A program made the position numbers and the translations under genes. A stretch of DNA of 64,000 nucleotides from Lactuca virosa. Lineage: Eukaryota > Streptophyta > Magnoliopsida > Asterales > Asteraceae. Below are positions 20,413 to 32,160 of the stretch, one piece after another. The notes beneath the pieces were generated by a model that saw only the letters and a list, made by a program, of their open reading frames with translations, did not search any database and was not told the origin of the DNA. The stretch is taken from positions 24,000,620 to 24,064,619 of the forward strand of contig CAKMRJ010003334.1 of NCBI GenBank assembly GCA_928212115.1. The letters run 5' to 3'. Position 1 is the stretch's first letter, and every line of letters starts with the position of its first letter.

Positions 20413-21780
20413 TGTAACATCCCAAAAATCAAGGTAAAAATTTTCATTTTTGAAACCAATCCAAAACCATAAGCGTTTACAAATCATAGTTTCCAAAAGT
20501 TATAAGCATGAATGAGAGTATCCCAAAATCATAATCTCATAAAAATCCATGATGATGTGCACGATTAAGCCTTCGCCTTGCCCCGATCATCTGAAGTACC
20601 TGAAACATAATACTGAAACTATAAGCCAATGAGTTCCCCCAAAGTACAACACACAACATATAACATATACAATCATGCATGCTGCGTCCAATCAGTCATC
20701 AGACTGGAATACCCTTAGGTTCATAGCCATCGAGCTGGATTACCCCCGCCCCAATCAATCATCGGACTAGTATGCCTCGGCCCAATCAGTCATTAGACAT
20801 GAATGCCAATACGCAACGGGTCTAATCGGTCATCGGACTGGTATACCCTCGGGTTCACAGCCATCGAGCTGGAATACCCCCGGTCTATTGGATCACGCAC
20901 ATAACAGTAAATCCTCAACCCAAAAACCGTACTATGTCGACATATGCAGTAGATAAACATATAACCAGTCAGCAGACAAACAGGAAGATCTACAGATCAC
21001 CAGGATACAAATCTAACATATCACTACAGCATACCAACATCCTATATACCAGAATACAGATCTAACAGATCACTAAATCATAGCAACATCCTATATATCA
21101 GGATATGTAACCTAGTGGGCTAGCATTGGTGCCTTCGACCCACATCTATTGTGTGGAAAACTCACCTTACAATCTAACGAAATAGCTGAACAACACGCTG
21201 CTCCGAATGCCAACTCTACTGGTCATCTTTACAACAATCAGTAACTTAATATCATACTATAACTCAAAATACCCCTAGGTCAAACTTGGTCAAATCCTGT
21301 TCAAGGTCAAAAATGTCAAATCCTAGTAAAAAAGTCAGCTACTACGCCTGGCTTATCATGCTTCTTGATCGAATTGCAGGGTCTTAACCACGTATGTGCA
21401 ACGCCCAACATACTACGTATGTACACCCTCCTTCTCATTAAGTGATTATTCCTTAAGTCCTTTCCATCTAAACTCATATCTAGACTCAAAACATCGACTT
21501 AAGTCATAAATTTTCCACCTTTATGACTTTCCATGGCTAGAAAAAAGTCCAAAACGCTAAAACCCTAACGTATTAATCCATTAAGACATCATAGCTCTTG
21601 CATGGAAAGGATAGAAGGACCAAGATCAGATTTTTATGGTTCCCCATAGCTCCATAATGGATAAAGTTTCCAAATTTATCAATTAGGATGGTCCACACAA
21701 CCAAGATCTAGTCTTAAAGTCTCATAGGGACCAAAAGTGCATCTTTATCAACTTAATTCATTAAGTCCAAGTCTCCAACT
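20413..21780 (-). repeat. Truncated Gypsy LTR
   Basis: It begins on the plus strand with TGTAACATCCCAAAAATC, i.e. the 3' end of a minus-sense LTR, inserted in Copia pol. It shares the sentence GGCATTGGTGCCTTCGACCC-like (21121-21142) with the LTR at 57847-59305, so it belongs to that family. No opposite end or duplication of TGACA is found, so the right end was deleted together with the Copia gag. The right boundary given is approximate. Confidence 0.7.
20600..21165 (-). other. Putative LTR intron with tandem repeats
   Basis: The minus strand shows GTAAG|GTGAGTTTTCC at 21165 and TTATGTTTCAG|GTACTTCAG at 20600, the same pair as in three other Gypsy LTRs here. Repeats built on CAATCAGTCATCAGACTGG and AGCCATCGAGCTGGA-like units (20687-20885) lie inside. 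Confidence 0.45.
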
Positions 21781-22074
21781 AAATTAACTTTAATTAATTA
21801 ATCTATTAAATCATTATCAATCATCAAATCAATAATGCATATTTATCTTCCTCTTTTAATTAATCAGATTCTAACAGATTTAGATAAAAATTAAAACTAA
21901 ACATAAACCGTAAATTTGAAAAATATTGCAAAAATCCAAAACCACCAAAAACTCAGCAGGCCGCGACAAGCCAGGCTAAGGTGCACCGCATCCTGCGATT
22001 CAGGTTTCTTTTTAGAATTTTTTTCAGTTTTAAATCTTGTACATATAACAAAAACTTAAGGCTCTGATACTACC
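21781..22074 (-). other. Remnant of Copia leader with degenerate primer site
   Basis: This AT-rich stretch ends with GGCTCTGATACTACC (22060-22074), the complement of a tRNA-Met primer site with one change. A GC-rich patch at 21955-22010 lies where related leaders carry palindrome arrays but has a different sequence. Confidence 0.5.
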
Positions 22075-22905
22075 TGTTGGGTTTTCTATGCAACTATACG
22101 CTAGATTAAGGCAACAAAAACATTCAAAAATCATCATAAGTGTACATGCACCCTAGGATATAAGTTTTACTGTTATAGAAACGTACTTTTAAAACATGAA
22201 TATGAACTATCAAAAGTGAAAATATTGCTAACTTTTCAAGTATAATTGTATATACTTGTGCTCCACTTGAAGATCTCGAACTCCATGCAATCACTTGGAA
22301 GGACTAACACCGAAAGCAAAATGCATATAATGACACACACCCAAAAGACTAAAACCCTAGAATATTTAGGAGAGAGAAGAGGGAACTTAGAGAATTCGGT
22401 TTCTCTAAGTATATAGAGAGTTAAGAACAAAATAAATGAAGGCCAAATGGTCTATGTATAGCTGAGGTAACTTGCAGGCAAAGCAGATTTGGATCAATTA
22501 AATAATCAGATTTAATCCATATTCAAATCATTTTCGTATCTAGTACCTAGATTAATTCTGGAAGCTTCCAAGAGCTTCTAAAACCGTCCATACCCTTTAG
22601 GGATTCTAGAATGCGCCTCTTGTTCAACTTTTGAACAACTAACATTCAGTCTCTACACATTTAATCAATTCTTGATTAATTCTAATTAACTCCAATTAAT
22701 TCCAAATTAATTACAGTTACGTATTAATCAATTCTATTTATTTTCTAATTGATTTATTAACATGTAATAAATCAATTTATTCATTATCTCAATCTCTTAA
22801 CCTATTCTAGCTATTATAGCTCTTGAGGGTAACCCAAAAAGGACTTTGTTATTATTTCCAAAGTTATACCAATTTAGTTATGATATTGGACACCTATTTC
22901 CATCA
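22075..22905 (-). repeat. 5' LTR of the decayed Copia element
   Basis: About 831 bp, on the plus strand TGTTGGGTTTTC to TTTCCATCA, with the primer site adjoining at 22060-22074. Blocks such as GGGTAACCCAAAAAGGACTT near 22826 match 14311-14340 in the partner LTR. Confidence 0.7.
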
Positions 22906-23088
22906 AATACAAGAGTTGGTTATTTATCAATAATCATATTACTAATAAATATTCAATATGTGCCTATTTGATTAAGGTGTACCCTATAAGATCATATGTT
23001 ATTAGCAAATATCATTCAATAAAGAGTCTTGAGCATATAGATCCAAAAATTTTGTTCAAGAGATTCTCTCATGTGCGGATATGTCTAC

Positions 23089-23799
23089 GTGCAATCCATG
23101 TAACACTCTCGCTGATACGAAATCCAAAATTTCCGTTGCTAGAGAGTCGGTTTTTGATTTGACTCTCTACCGAAGCCTTGCAGGAGCCCTTTAATATTTG
23201 ACTTTCACTCGTCCTCATATTGCTTATGTTGTTCAGCAAATTTGTCTCTTCATGCATGGTCCACGTACTCCTTATTTTTTGGCTCTTAAGCGCATCTTAA
23301 GGTATCTTCGTGGTATCCTCTCTCACGTTCACATTCGTCATTCAGTCGTCGATCGCCTGATTTCTTATTCTGATGTTAAATGTGATGGATGTCATATTAT
23401 TCATCGGTTCACATATGGGTTATGTGTTTACCTTTTCCTGGTCCTCGAAACAGCTGGACGTCGACTCTTGTTCTAGTGCCAAAGTCGAGTACATAGGGAT
23501 AGATAATGTATTTGTTGAAAATGCTTGGCTATGTAATCTCCTTCTCGAACTTTATTGTCCCTTGTCTCATGCTACGGTTGTCTTTTGTGACAATGTCAGT
23601 GCTATGTACCTATCCTCTAACCCGATCCAACACCAAAGAACCAAGAATGTGGAAATTTATTTATATTTTGTTATGGAACGTGTTACGAGTGGTCATGTGC
23701 GTGTTTTGCATGATCCATCAGTATATCAGCATGCAGACATCTTTGGGTCTCCCTACACAATTATTTATAGATTTAACAGATAGTTTAAGCATTCGATAA
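23089..23799 (+). pseudogene. Ale-like Copia pol fragment (RT end and RNase H)
   Basis: The plus strand carries the C-terminal part of a Copia polyprotein: NPCNTLADTKSK, then YRSLAGAL, TRPHIAYVVQQICLFMHGPR and LKRILRYLRG, then RNase H pieces (YSDVKCDGC; SWSSKQ; SSAKVEYIG; FCDNVSAMYLSSNP; HQRTKNVEI). The wording is that of the Ale/Retrofit lineage. At least two frameshifts are present (about 23400 and before 23173). The 3' part of the element is replaced by the AT microsatellite, and nothing of its gag or integrase is seen. Confidence 0.85.
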
Positions 23800-23821
23800 C
23801 CCCATGTTCAAACTAAGGGTG

Positions 23822-23823
23822 TT

Positions 23824-23886
<63 letters not shown>
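23822..23886. repeat. (AT)n microsatellite
   Basis: Nearly pure AT dinucleotides over about 60 bases, directly after the Copia pol fragment. Confidence 0.95.
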
Positions 23887-23888
<2 letters not shown>

Positions 23889-25119
23889 TAGTTAGGGTTG
23901 TTTAATTATATACATATTAATTCTCATGAGATGGTGAACAGGAAAGTTTGGGTATTTGGAATTTAGCCACATCATTCTCCGGTTTAAGATATTTGCCACG
24001 ACATTTTTGAAGTTTTACACTTGCATCCCGTAGCCATCTTCCTTTTATCCGCCTTCGCTCTGCTTTTGCGTTACGGCCAAATTTGGGGGTCGTCTTTGAA
24101 AAGTCTGCTGGCTTGCATTCATACGTGTTATGTTCCGGGTGTTTTGCCGCCACTATCTTCCAATGATCTTCCTTCATTCGCCGCCTATCCATGTGATTGC
24201 TTCTTATTTTACTAGATTGCTTCACCCACGATTGTGCATTGGTTGTACCTTTGGAGGTCTGGTTGGGAACGGTACCTCTTACGTTCCAAAGCCTTTTGGT
24301 TGCCACTCCTCTTTTTCACGTTTTTTGGAATATTTTTCCTATACTTGGTATTTGTGTTGGATTTTGTCACTTAATGAAGTGGCGATCAAAGCGTGAGGAT
24401 TTTCAGACTGCTGGCTTCATCTGTGTTTCATCTTACTTTAGGGCTTTGATAAATTTCTTGCTTTCTATTTGACGCATGCGATGATGAGTTTTATCTGTGA
24501 AAAAATTCGGATTCAGCACCGTTTTTGGGCAGGGCAACTCGGAAGGCATATCCGATTGGAATATGCAACCTGTGTTTGCAGCCATATGTTGGATTCCCAT
24601 TTTTTTAGCCTCCATTACATATTCCCTGGCGACGACGCTCTAAGTGAAATTCTGCAATTCGACTTTTGTACTGTCATTTTTTTGAGTTTTGTTGGGTTTT
24701 TTCTTACTGTTATCACACACTGTTTCTCTTTCCATCCGTTCACACCTCAAAGTAAATGTGAATATGGTTAGTGTTTATATTTATGTTATTTATGATAAAA
24801 AGGATTTCTCTCTTGATTTTCTTACCGCAATAAAAATGTTTTTATATATATTTTTCGGTAGATGTAAGATTTTAAACTTTCAGATTTGGTGTTGGCTTTA
24901 ATGAAGATCTGGTGCTCAATTCCAGCTTACCATTTTTTTACCTACGTTCTGTTTAATTCAAATGCAATTGATGTAGAAGTGATATTTACTTTTATAAAGG
25001 GTAAGTTTGTCATTTTTGGTTCTGTTAGGGTCCTACCTATCCTTACAATGAAATATGGTTGGAAGGAATATATTATACTACTTTAATTTTAATGTTTTTT
25101 CTTACCATTTATATGTTAG
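23887..25119. other. Unassigned low-repeat stretch
   Basis: I recognise no gene here. The longest frame is on the minus strand at 24306-23917 (129 codons, very basic, rich in Lys and Arg). I do not know a family for it, and plus-strand frames of similar length overlap it. 24820-25080 is AT-rich and intron-like. The stretch may belong to the Helitron-like element ending at 26626 and may contain more captured gene pieces. Confidence 0.3.
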
Positions 25120-25330
25120 GCTGCTATCTTTGGATTTCCATCTGTTAATGGTTGGTAATACAACAAAGCATACGCCAAAGCAATTTCGGTAAACGGCTAC
25201 CCAATTAAGACCATATGTTAAAGGAATGTTGATGGACTTTGTCTCTCCATTGTTTCCTTCAGCATTTATATTCATTCTCAGCATAGGAAGGTTGTCAAGA
25301 TGTTTTAGTAATTAATGTTTTCCCTTTTTC

Positions 25331-25368
<38 letters not shown>

Positions 25369-25919
25369 TATATTTACTCCACTTGCAAAATTGGCCAACA
25401 CTTTGTGTAATTTGCTACCCTCGTGATCAGTATGACCAAAATACCCTTTTTCTGTTGCTTTAGCTAGTGTTGCCAGTGGAGCAACTACGACTGCTTTGAC
25501 CCAACATTTTGCTCTTCAAAATAACACAGCAGATATAGCTGCAAAGGTAGTTTTCTTGATTTTATATGGCTATATAATAAGAACACAATAATAATAAATT
25601 AATAAATTAAAATATTTCTAAGGAAGGAACCCATGAGACAGTGGCAACAATGATGGGAATGGCTTTAGAGATTCTTCTTGCACACTTACAATAGGACACT
25701 CAACTATCATATTGTTCTCTTTTCTGTCCCTCACAATGTTTCACATGTATGGTTAGTTATGCTTCTACTTCTTATTGAAAAAATCATTCTTAAAAAATAT
25801 ATATATTTTACTATTTCTTTCATGTTTTGTAGTTAATTACAAAGCTGTTAGCTGCCTTAATCCCACTGCATTAAAGTATGAAAGACGCTCAATTCTTTTG
25901 TTGCATTTAACAGAGACCG
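25120..25919 (+). pseudogene. ROOT UV-B SENSITIVE (DUF647) gene fragment with introns
   Basis: Four adjacent exon remnants keep order, phase and splice sites. Exon 1, 25120-25307, reads MLMDFVSPLFPSAFIF after two stops. Exon 2, 25464-25546, reads TALTQHFALQNNTADIAAK. Exon 3, 25623-25751, reads EGTHETVATMMGMALEILL, then loses one base near 25690 and resumes as TIGHSTI...MFHMY. Exon 4, 25833-25919, reads NYKAVSCLNPTALKYERRS. Introns start with GT and end with AG. This is the conserved DUF647 core of the plant RUS family, whose members act in UV-B response and in auxin and chloroplast processes. Stops and the frameshift make it non-functional. Retained introns rule out a retrocopy. Capture by the Helitron-like element ending 0.7 kb downstream is plausible. 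Confidence 0.75.
25334..25366 (+). repeat. Poly(T) tract
   Basis: More than 30 consecutive T within the first intron of the DUF647 fragment. Confidence 0.95.
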
Positions 25920-26224
25920 GTGGAAGTGATTTTCAAATCTCTCTCTATTACAACATTATAGTTTATTAATAAATTAATAAACGTAATTGCATTTTTCCTT
26001 ACTTCTTTCTGTCTCCAAAAGAGGACTGTTTTACAATTTTTTAGAATAGTTAAAGATCAGGGAAGACTAATTTTCGAATATGCTATGAGAAAATTTTGAA
26101 CCTTATAAGTTGCTTCATGCTTTTCATGTATACTTTGGATGATGCTTGGACTCAGTTTCTTTTACAAAACTTGGCATATTTCTTATTATATAATTTTTTT
26201 TTTCTTTCCATTTTTTATATACAG

Positions 26225-26330
26225 GGAATAGCTGGAGTTGCAATTGTTGGTCCTCTTGGACTTGTCATACCTTAAAGAAAACCAATGATCGACTTCCCAA
26301 ACCAAAAGATTGTTGTTGCTGATGATGTAA
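26225..26330 (+). pseudogene. Possible further exon, unidentified
   Basis: A TTTTTATATACAG acceptor at 26212-26224 precedes a stretch reading GIAGVAIVGPLGLVIP, a stop, then KPMIDFPNQKIVVADD, followed by a possible donor after GATGAT (GTAAGG at 26328). I cannot match it to the DUF647 family, so it may come from another gene or from a divergent terminal exon. Confidence 0.35.
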
Positions 26331-26593
26331 GGTTCTGCAATCTTCTACATAGAACTTCACACTCTAAACTTTATTTTAGGTATTAAATAATTACTTAAAT
26401 GTTGTTAGGAATGAACGAAGAGCGCGTACACACACAAAATTGCAGCTTTTATAAGGAAAGTGTAATGCTATAATTGGGTATATTTTTTTAATTATAATGT
26501 CTTAACACATTTAAACTGAAGTCAAGGAAACCGTCTTATCAGTGAAAAGTGACAAAATAGAAACTTATGAACATTTAAACAAACCTTATCCAA

Positions 26594-26626
26594 CCCGGCA
26601 CCAACGGTGCGGGCAATTCCTGCTAG
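26594..26626 (+). mobile_element. Helitron-like 3' terminus
   Basis: A hairpin CCC-G-GCACC / AAC / GGTGC-GGG (26594-26613) is followed nine bases later by CTAG (26623-26626) and then T. This is the structure expected at a Helitron 3' end (hairpin near CTRR, insertion 5' of T). I could not find the 5' TC end, so length is unknown. It probably includes the DUF647 pieces on the same strand. Confidence 0.6.
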
Positions 26627-28460
26627 TTATTATTGTTTAGTATAGGAACCCCATTCTCAATACATAAAATTATATCGCAAAAACTATCCATAATAGGCGA
26701 ACCCATTGCATGCCACATAGACAAGAACATCTCTACGGTTTACAAAATTAGAAATACCCATTGCATGTCATATATACAAGAACCTCTCTACAGTTTATAA
26801 AACAAAAAATTTTGAATTTTAACGCTACAACTAATTCTAGAATAGAGTGTGTGTGTGTTTTCCATTTTAAAAAAATCGATACCACAACAAAAACTACTTG
26901 ACAATTACAAACAAATAGATTGGTCGTATCGACTTCATCAAATTATTGAATATCAAGAAGAAAATAGAAACCAGATTATGTTCAGTTTAAATCACAAGTA
27001 AACACAATAAAACTTATACAACCACAAAGCTTCTACACGGAGGATGCATTAGTAGAAACAAGAAGGTTGAGGCAACCGCGGATGGCGGATTGGCGGCAGT
27101 TTCAAAAGTTTTTGGGCAAAGGGTACGTCGGACAGGGGTTGTAACGTTACGTTTTCCATTTGAAAGAGGAAAGAGATCAAAGGGCTTGTAGTCTAGTGGT
27201 AACAGGTGTTAATAGAAAAGCCTCCATCGTACATGGCTTGACAAGTTTAGGATTCAAGTCTTTGTGCGCGCGGAATAACTTATGAGTATAATATATAGAA
27301 ACTGTTTCTTTGATGTTCTAAATAAAAAAAAATTAAGAGAGAAAGAAAGAGAGAGATCTAACTAAATTGGTTGGGTTTTACGGAATATGGGCCATGGAGT
27401 AAAGCAAATATTGGGCTAAATTACTAGATCTTTTCTTGGGTTCTTGGCCGAAATTACATGAGAGAAACAACCAAAAATCAAACCAAATGGAATGGTTTAA
27501 TTAATTGCAAAAGTGTATTCAAACAGCATCAATTGGTTCGGATTGATTTTAGTAGACTGGTTCGGATTGATTTTAGTAAACCAGCGTTCGGTCTATTGTC
27601 TTTTTGAAATCGATTGTACAGAAAAGACAATAAATGTTGTGATATAGTATGCATTACCTCTTGTTATAGTTACACTGCTCTTCAAAAACAAAAAGGATAA
27701 ACCTAAAAGAAATGTTGATTAGACGTGGACAGAGGGATTGGTTAAATTATTTAAAAAGTCATCGGTAAGCACTGTATATAAATTATTTAAAAAATCAAGT
27801 CGTAACATTGGAAAATTAAAAAAAAAATGTTATATTATTTGAAAACGCATCTATTAATACTATCATGTTAAAAAGAGAGATCATATTTTCATATCTATTT
27901 GTAATGGTGCATTTTTTTTATACATGTTCGGTAAGTTCTAAATCTAAAAGCTAAGTTCTAAATCTAAAAGCTATTTCAAATAGCTTTTTAAAAAAATTAT
28001 TATAATTTTGTAAAATGGCTTAATTACCCTTTTCAAAATCAAAAGTGTTTTAAATAAGTCATTTTATGTAATTTTACATGTTTAAAAGATTTCATCTATT
28101 TTTACCGAATAATCATAAAAATATCAGCTTCTATCTAATTTTGTCGAACACACATTTTATGTTGCTCTTATTATAAATTTGTCAATGCAAAAATGACTTA
28201 AGAAATTGGAAAGTAGTATTGTAAGATTAAGAGAAATGTTAAAAAAACTAGTGTTACAAAATCAAACATATATTTTATATGTATTAAAAAGTGTCTGGAC
28301 GTCTATTGTCAGTGCAAGATACCATAGAAAATGTCCATGGTTCAAATTCTAACGCGATCAAAATATTAGTAGTGCTCCCTCGAGTTTGGTTTAGGTTGCT
28401 CAGATGGTGTGGTTTACTATTTTTTTTAATACATATTTATACACAAAATTATGGTTTGAA

Positions 28461-28502
<42 letters not shown>

Positions 28503-29074
28503 GATTTATATAAAAATATGGTTTTTAAATGTAAAAATGTATTTATACGGTTTAAAATGTATTAAAAAATATTTATACGGTTTAAAATGGAAAATGGTCA
28601 ACATTAAACAAAACAGGAAAAAATGATGTTTGATTTGGAACAAAAAACAGACTGTCGAAATTGAAAAAAAAAATAAACATAGTGTCAAAATTGAAACAAA
28701 TGAAAACTTAGTGTCTTCTGTGAAAAAAAATTCAATTTGACACATCAACATGTCATGTCAGCATACCACGTTATCATGCCACATCAGCAGGTTACCGGGT
28801 TGATCGGTCAAATGGTCAAAATTGTATAAAATTAAAAAACACTGTGTCAAATTTGAGACAAAAAAAACACAGTGTCAAATTTGAATTTTGATGTAAACTT
28901 AGTGTCTTTTGTGCTATTTACCCAACATTAAAAACTCTAAGTAATTCAAAAGATAAGTCTAAGTATTAATGTTTAAGAACGAACGAAAACCATTGTTCAT
29001 GCTGGTTTATTTAACCAAGTAAACACAAACTCATGTCCATGTTTACTTATTAAATAAACAAACATAAACAAACT
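26627..29074. other. AT-rich intergenic stretch with a SINE
   Basis: No genes are recognised. It contains a SINE-like sequence (27184-27333), a poly(A) tract of about 36 at 28463-28498, a short direct repeat ATTTATACGGTTTAAAATG (28538 and 28569), and repeated phrases ending GTGTCAAATTTGA near 28848 and 28876. Confidence 0.6.
27184..27333 (+). mobile_element. tRNA-derived SINE
   Basis: A Pol III box A (TAGTCTAGTGG, 27189-27199, full match to TRGYNNARNNG) and a box-B-like GGATTCAAGTC (27250-27260) are separated by about 50 bases. A non-tRNA body and an A-rich tail (27322-27333) follow. That is the structure of plant SINEs. Duplications flanking it are unclear. Confidence 0.5.
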
Positions 29075-29129
29075 TGTAACATCTAGTCTGCAGGAATTCT
29101 TTTCTTAAGTTAATCTTTTTAAAAGTTGG

Positions 29130-29975
29130 AATTTTATATGGCCACGACGTGGCATTGGGTGGGCCACGGTGTGACATTGGATGAGGAAGAAGACGCATCT
29201 GCGCAACACCATGACGTGGTATATAGTTGGCTACAACGTGGTGGTTGTATTGGGCCAAAACCCTAATTCCGGGATTGAGGCCCTATTGAAGGGCATTAAC
29301 TCCAAGGGTTTCTCATTTTGCCAACCTCCACTATCTGATATCGAATTCCCTCCAAACCCTAGCCTCCATATGTGTGTTTTGAGTGTCTAAAGCCATTCTT
29401 GTGAAGGATGAAGAAAGAATGAGCTCATTTTGGTGTTTGGTTGCTTGGTTCCAGCATAGATCTGGCATCTTCACTTCGTTCCTAACCTTTAGGAGGTATA
29501 AAGTCTCTGCCTTTTTCATTAAAGCATGCTAGATCTAGGTTTTTGCCCACTTTTCTCTATTTTGGGTTGAGTAGAATGCTTGGAATCCATAAAGTTAGCA
29601 ACTTTATGGATTATTAAGGTCCCTTAGTGGACATATGTTACAGATCTAAAGTTTGTTGCTATTTTGGGCTTCATGTATGTGATCTTTGGTGGTATTTCTC
29701 CATTTTGACCTAATTTTGAGTGTTAGAATTGCATTGGTCATGCAAGACTGAAAAGCTTATTTCCTTGTAAAGTATTAGGCCTTAGGAAGGGATCTGGAGA
29801 GTTTGAAGGAATGGCTTAATAGGTTTGGAGCTAAATCTGTTAAGCTGCTGGAACCCAGTACCCACAACGTGGCATTTTGGAGACCACGACGTGGCGACTG
29901 AGGAGGGTGCCTGAATGTTTTTGTCTTTTAGTGCCCACGACATGGCCTATGCGTGGCCACAACGTGGAGTCCTGC
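29130..29975 (+). repeat. CCACGACGTGG inverted-repeat motifs
   Basis: Several exact or near copies of CCACGACGTGG (5-base arms around one base) occur, for example at 29141, 29880 and 29959 (CCACAACGTGG). The same set recurs in the 3' LTR (44260-45070) with different mutations. Confidence 0.7.
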
Positions 29976-30194
29976 TGAGGTTGACATTCACCTTGACCGT
30001 TGACTTTGTCCATTGTTGACTTTTGGTCAATTTTTGGGTTTTAGGGTGTAGACCGAGAGGGTACTTCTTTATTGTTGTTAGGTGTCTCATTGTACTTGTC
30101 TACCTTGTATGTGAGCTATTGTGTGTCAGCTGCTATTCGTGAGGTGAGTCTTCTTGCTGTATTTGCATGTATGGTAGTATATGTTGACCTGCTG

Positions 30195-32160
30195 TGTAAC
30201 ATCCCAAAATATGGTCCCAAAAAATTCATTTTTAAAAATAGATAAAATAGTATTTCCAAATAACATCCATACGTCTCGAATAACCAATGTATCAAATATC
30301 ATATAAAATCAGAGTAAAACATCATATGCGGAATCTCAATGGTGTGTGCGATGCAGTCAACCCGAGCTCTTCCCTTTGTAACCGGAAGTACTTGAAACAT
30401 AAAATGAAAACTGTAAGCACAAAGCTTAGTGAGTTCCCCAACATACCCCATACCATACATAATAAATCAAATAATGGGCCCCCGTCCGACCTCGGGCCTC
30501 GCTCGGCATCAGGCCCCGCCCGGCATCGAGCCCCGCTCGATATACAAATCTGTTATTCTCAGGCCTCGCCTGTCACTGGGCCTCACGTGCTATACACATC
30601 TATATCACATAATCGTACTAATACACATAATGATCATAAACTCTAGCATATGTTCCAGTCTTCAAGCATTGCCTGGCATCGAGCCCCGCCCGGTATTCAT
30701 AGCAGCACATGAAACATGCCAGGGTCACGCATACTCCTAGCATCCTAGCATAACCAATAAGGGTCAGCACATGACACATGCCAGGGTCACGCAGACTCCT
30801 AGCATCCTAGCATAACGAATAAGGGTCGACATTGGTGTCTTAGACTCGCTATAGCCCGGTAAGGAAACTCACCTCGAAAGCTGAATCTCACAGAAAGAAA
30901 TCCCTAGTTGCTGTCCTGACGACTCCTCGAGCTATCAGTACAAAATAACACCCAATCAATACTTGGGTTCCAATATATGTCTAATAATCTATTATTGGGG
31001 AAAAATGACCATTTTACCCCTAGCCTAATTTGATCCATGACTAAGGCCCAAATCCACCATATAAAAGGCCCAACACTAAATAATCTTCCAAGGCCCACTA
31101 ATGGCCCACTTATGGCCCAATTTTCCAAATTAGGCCCAAACCCCTCAAACGGGCCTTACCCTAAAGCCCAATCATATCCATAGTCCAAAAACCTGATTTC
31201 AGGTGGCCCACTAAAGTCCAAAGCAATCAAGGTCCAAGAAAAAGGCCCAAGGAAGCCTATTGATGGATCGAACATTGGGTGTTCCCTTGTGGAACATTGG
31301 GCGTTCGTCACCTGCCAACTGTTCGTGAGCCTCAGCCGGAACGTTGGGCGTTCCTCGACCCAATGTTGGGCTTTCGCACATTGATTCCCAAAAGTGATTA
31401 TTAAGCACTTAGTGCTTAAAGCCACACGACTAAAACATAGATCCAAGTCCTAAAGAACATCTAGAACCATAAAGTCTCTTACTTGGTGGCTTTGCATGCC
31501 CCAAAAGGTCCCAACTTCAAGATATAGCATTCAACTTCCATAAAAAGGGCTTAATCTCATGCATGGGGCTTATCCAACTCTAAAGATGCTAACTTTATGA
31601 ATCTAGAACATCATAAACACCAAGAGAAGCAACTCAAAGCTTCTGGAGTGATCATAACTACAAGATCTCAACTATGGGACCAAAATGGGACTAAAATCCA
31701 TAAAAATTTAGATCTAAACTTCTAATGAGCAAGGTTAGAGCTTTATACCTCAAATATGTTGGAAATAGAGCAGAGAACCAAGATCTATAAGCTCCTACTT
31801 GAACCACCACCTTGAACCAAGCTTCTCTTCCTTGAATGAGCTTCAAACACACACCAAAACACACACAATGAGCTCACAACACTCAAGGAGGCTCTAGGGT
31901 TTCGAGATTAGGGTTAGAGGCTATGGAGGCTGGAAAATGAGGCCAACACCTGGGACTTAAGGTGTTTAAATCGGTCTTAAACCCTAAAAAATGAGTTTGA
32001 GCTCCACGCGTAAACGCCTCGCGTTCGAGCTCCGCCTCCAAAACTCCAATCTTGGCAAGAATGGTCCCTCATCCCCCACAAACATGCAAAACAAGGCCAA
32101 AAAGCAATAACTTGATATATAAGGGACCAAAAATAAATAATACTTGGATCGACCGTTACA
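30195..32160 (-). mobile_element. Gypsy solo LTR in the 5' LTR
   Basis: The plus strand starts TGTAACATCCC and ends GACCGTTACA. Flanks are TGCTG (30190-30194) and TGTTG (32161-32165), a duplication with one mismatch. The empty site is visible in the partner LTR at about 45280-45297. Sense strand is minus. It has donor-like GAG|GTGAGT (30872) and acceptor-like TTTCAAG|TACTTCCGG (30391) sites and GAACG-TTGGG-CGTTC inverted repeats near 31270-31375. Confidence 0.85.
30474..30690 (-). repeat. GC-rich degenerate tandem repeats in the solo LTR
   Basis: Units of the type CCTCGCTCGGCATCAGGCC / CCCGCCCGGCATCGAGCC recur, then disperse. They lie between the donor-like and acceptor-like sites, as in the LTR at 9670-12400. 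Confidence 0.6.

Larger units (their letters stand above)
13616..22905 (-). mobile_element. Decayed Copia element with nested insertions
   Basis: The probable LTRs are 13616-14393 and 22075-22905, related but clearly diverged. Between them, on the minus strand, lie a degenerate primer site, protease/GAG-preintegrase, integrase, reverse transcriptase and RNase H in Copia order. Gag is missing. A truncated Gypsy LTR begins at 20413, and a Gypsy solo LTR splits the reverse transcriptase at 16304-18544. I found no matching target duplication around the two outer LTRs, so they could instead come from two related elements joined by recombination. Confidence 0.7.

Noticed and set aside
13616..22905. 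Single intact insertion with target duplication
   Set aside because: I looked for matching five-base flanks (AAAAT and AATAC) and they do not match, so the pairing of these LTRs is left tentative.
28285..28498. Second SINE ending in a poly(A) tract
   Set aside because: GGTTCAAATTC at 28338 resembles box B, but no acceptable box A lies at the right distance and the A run could be independent.
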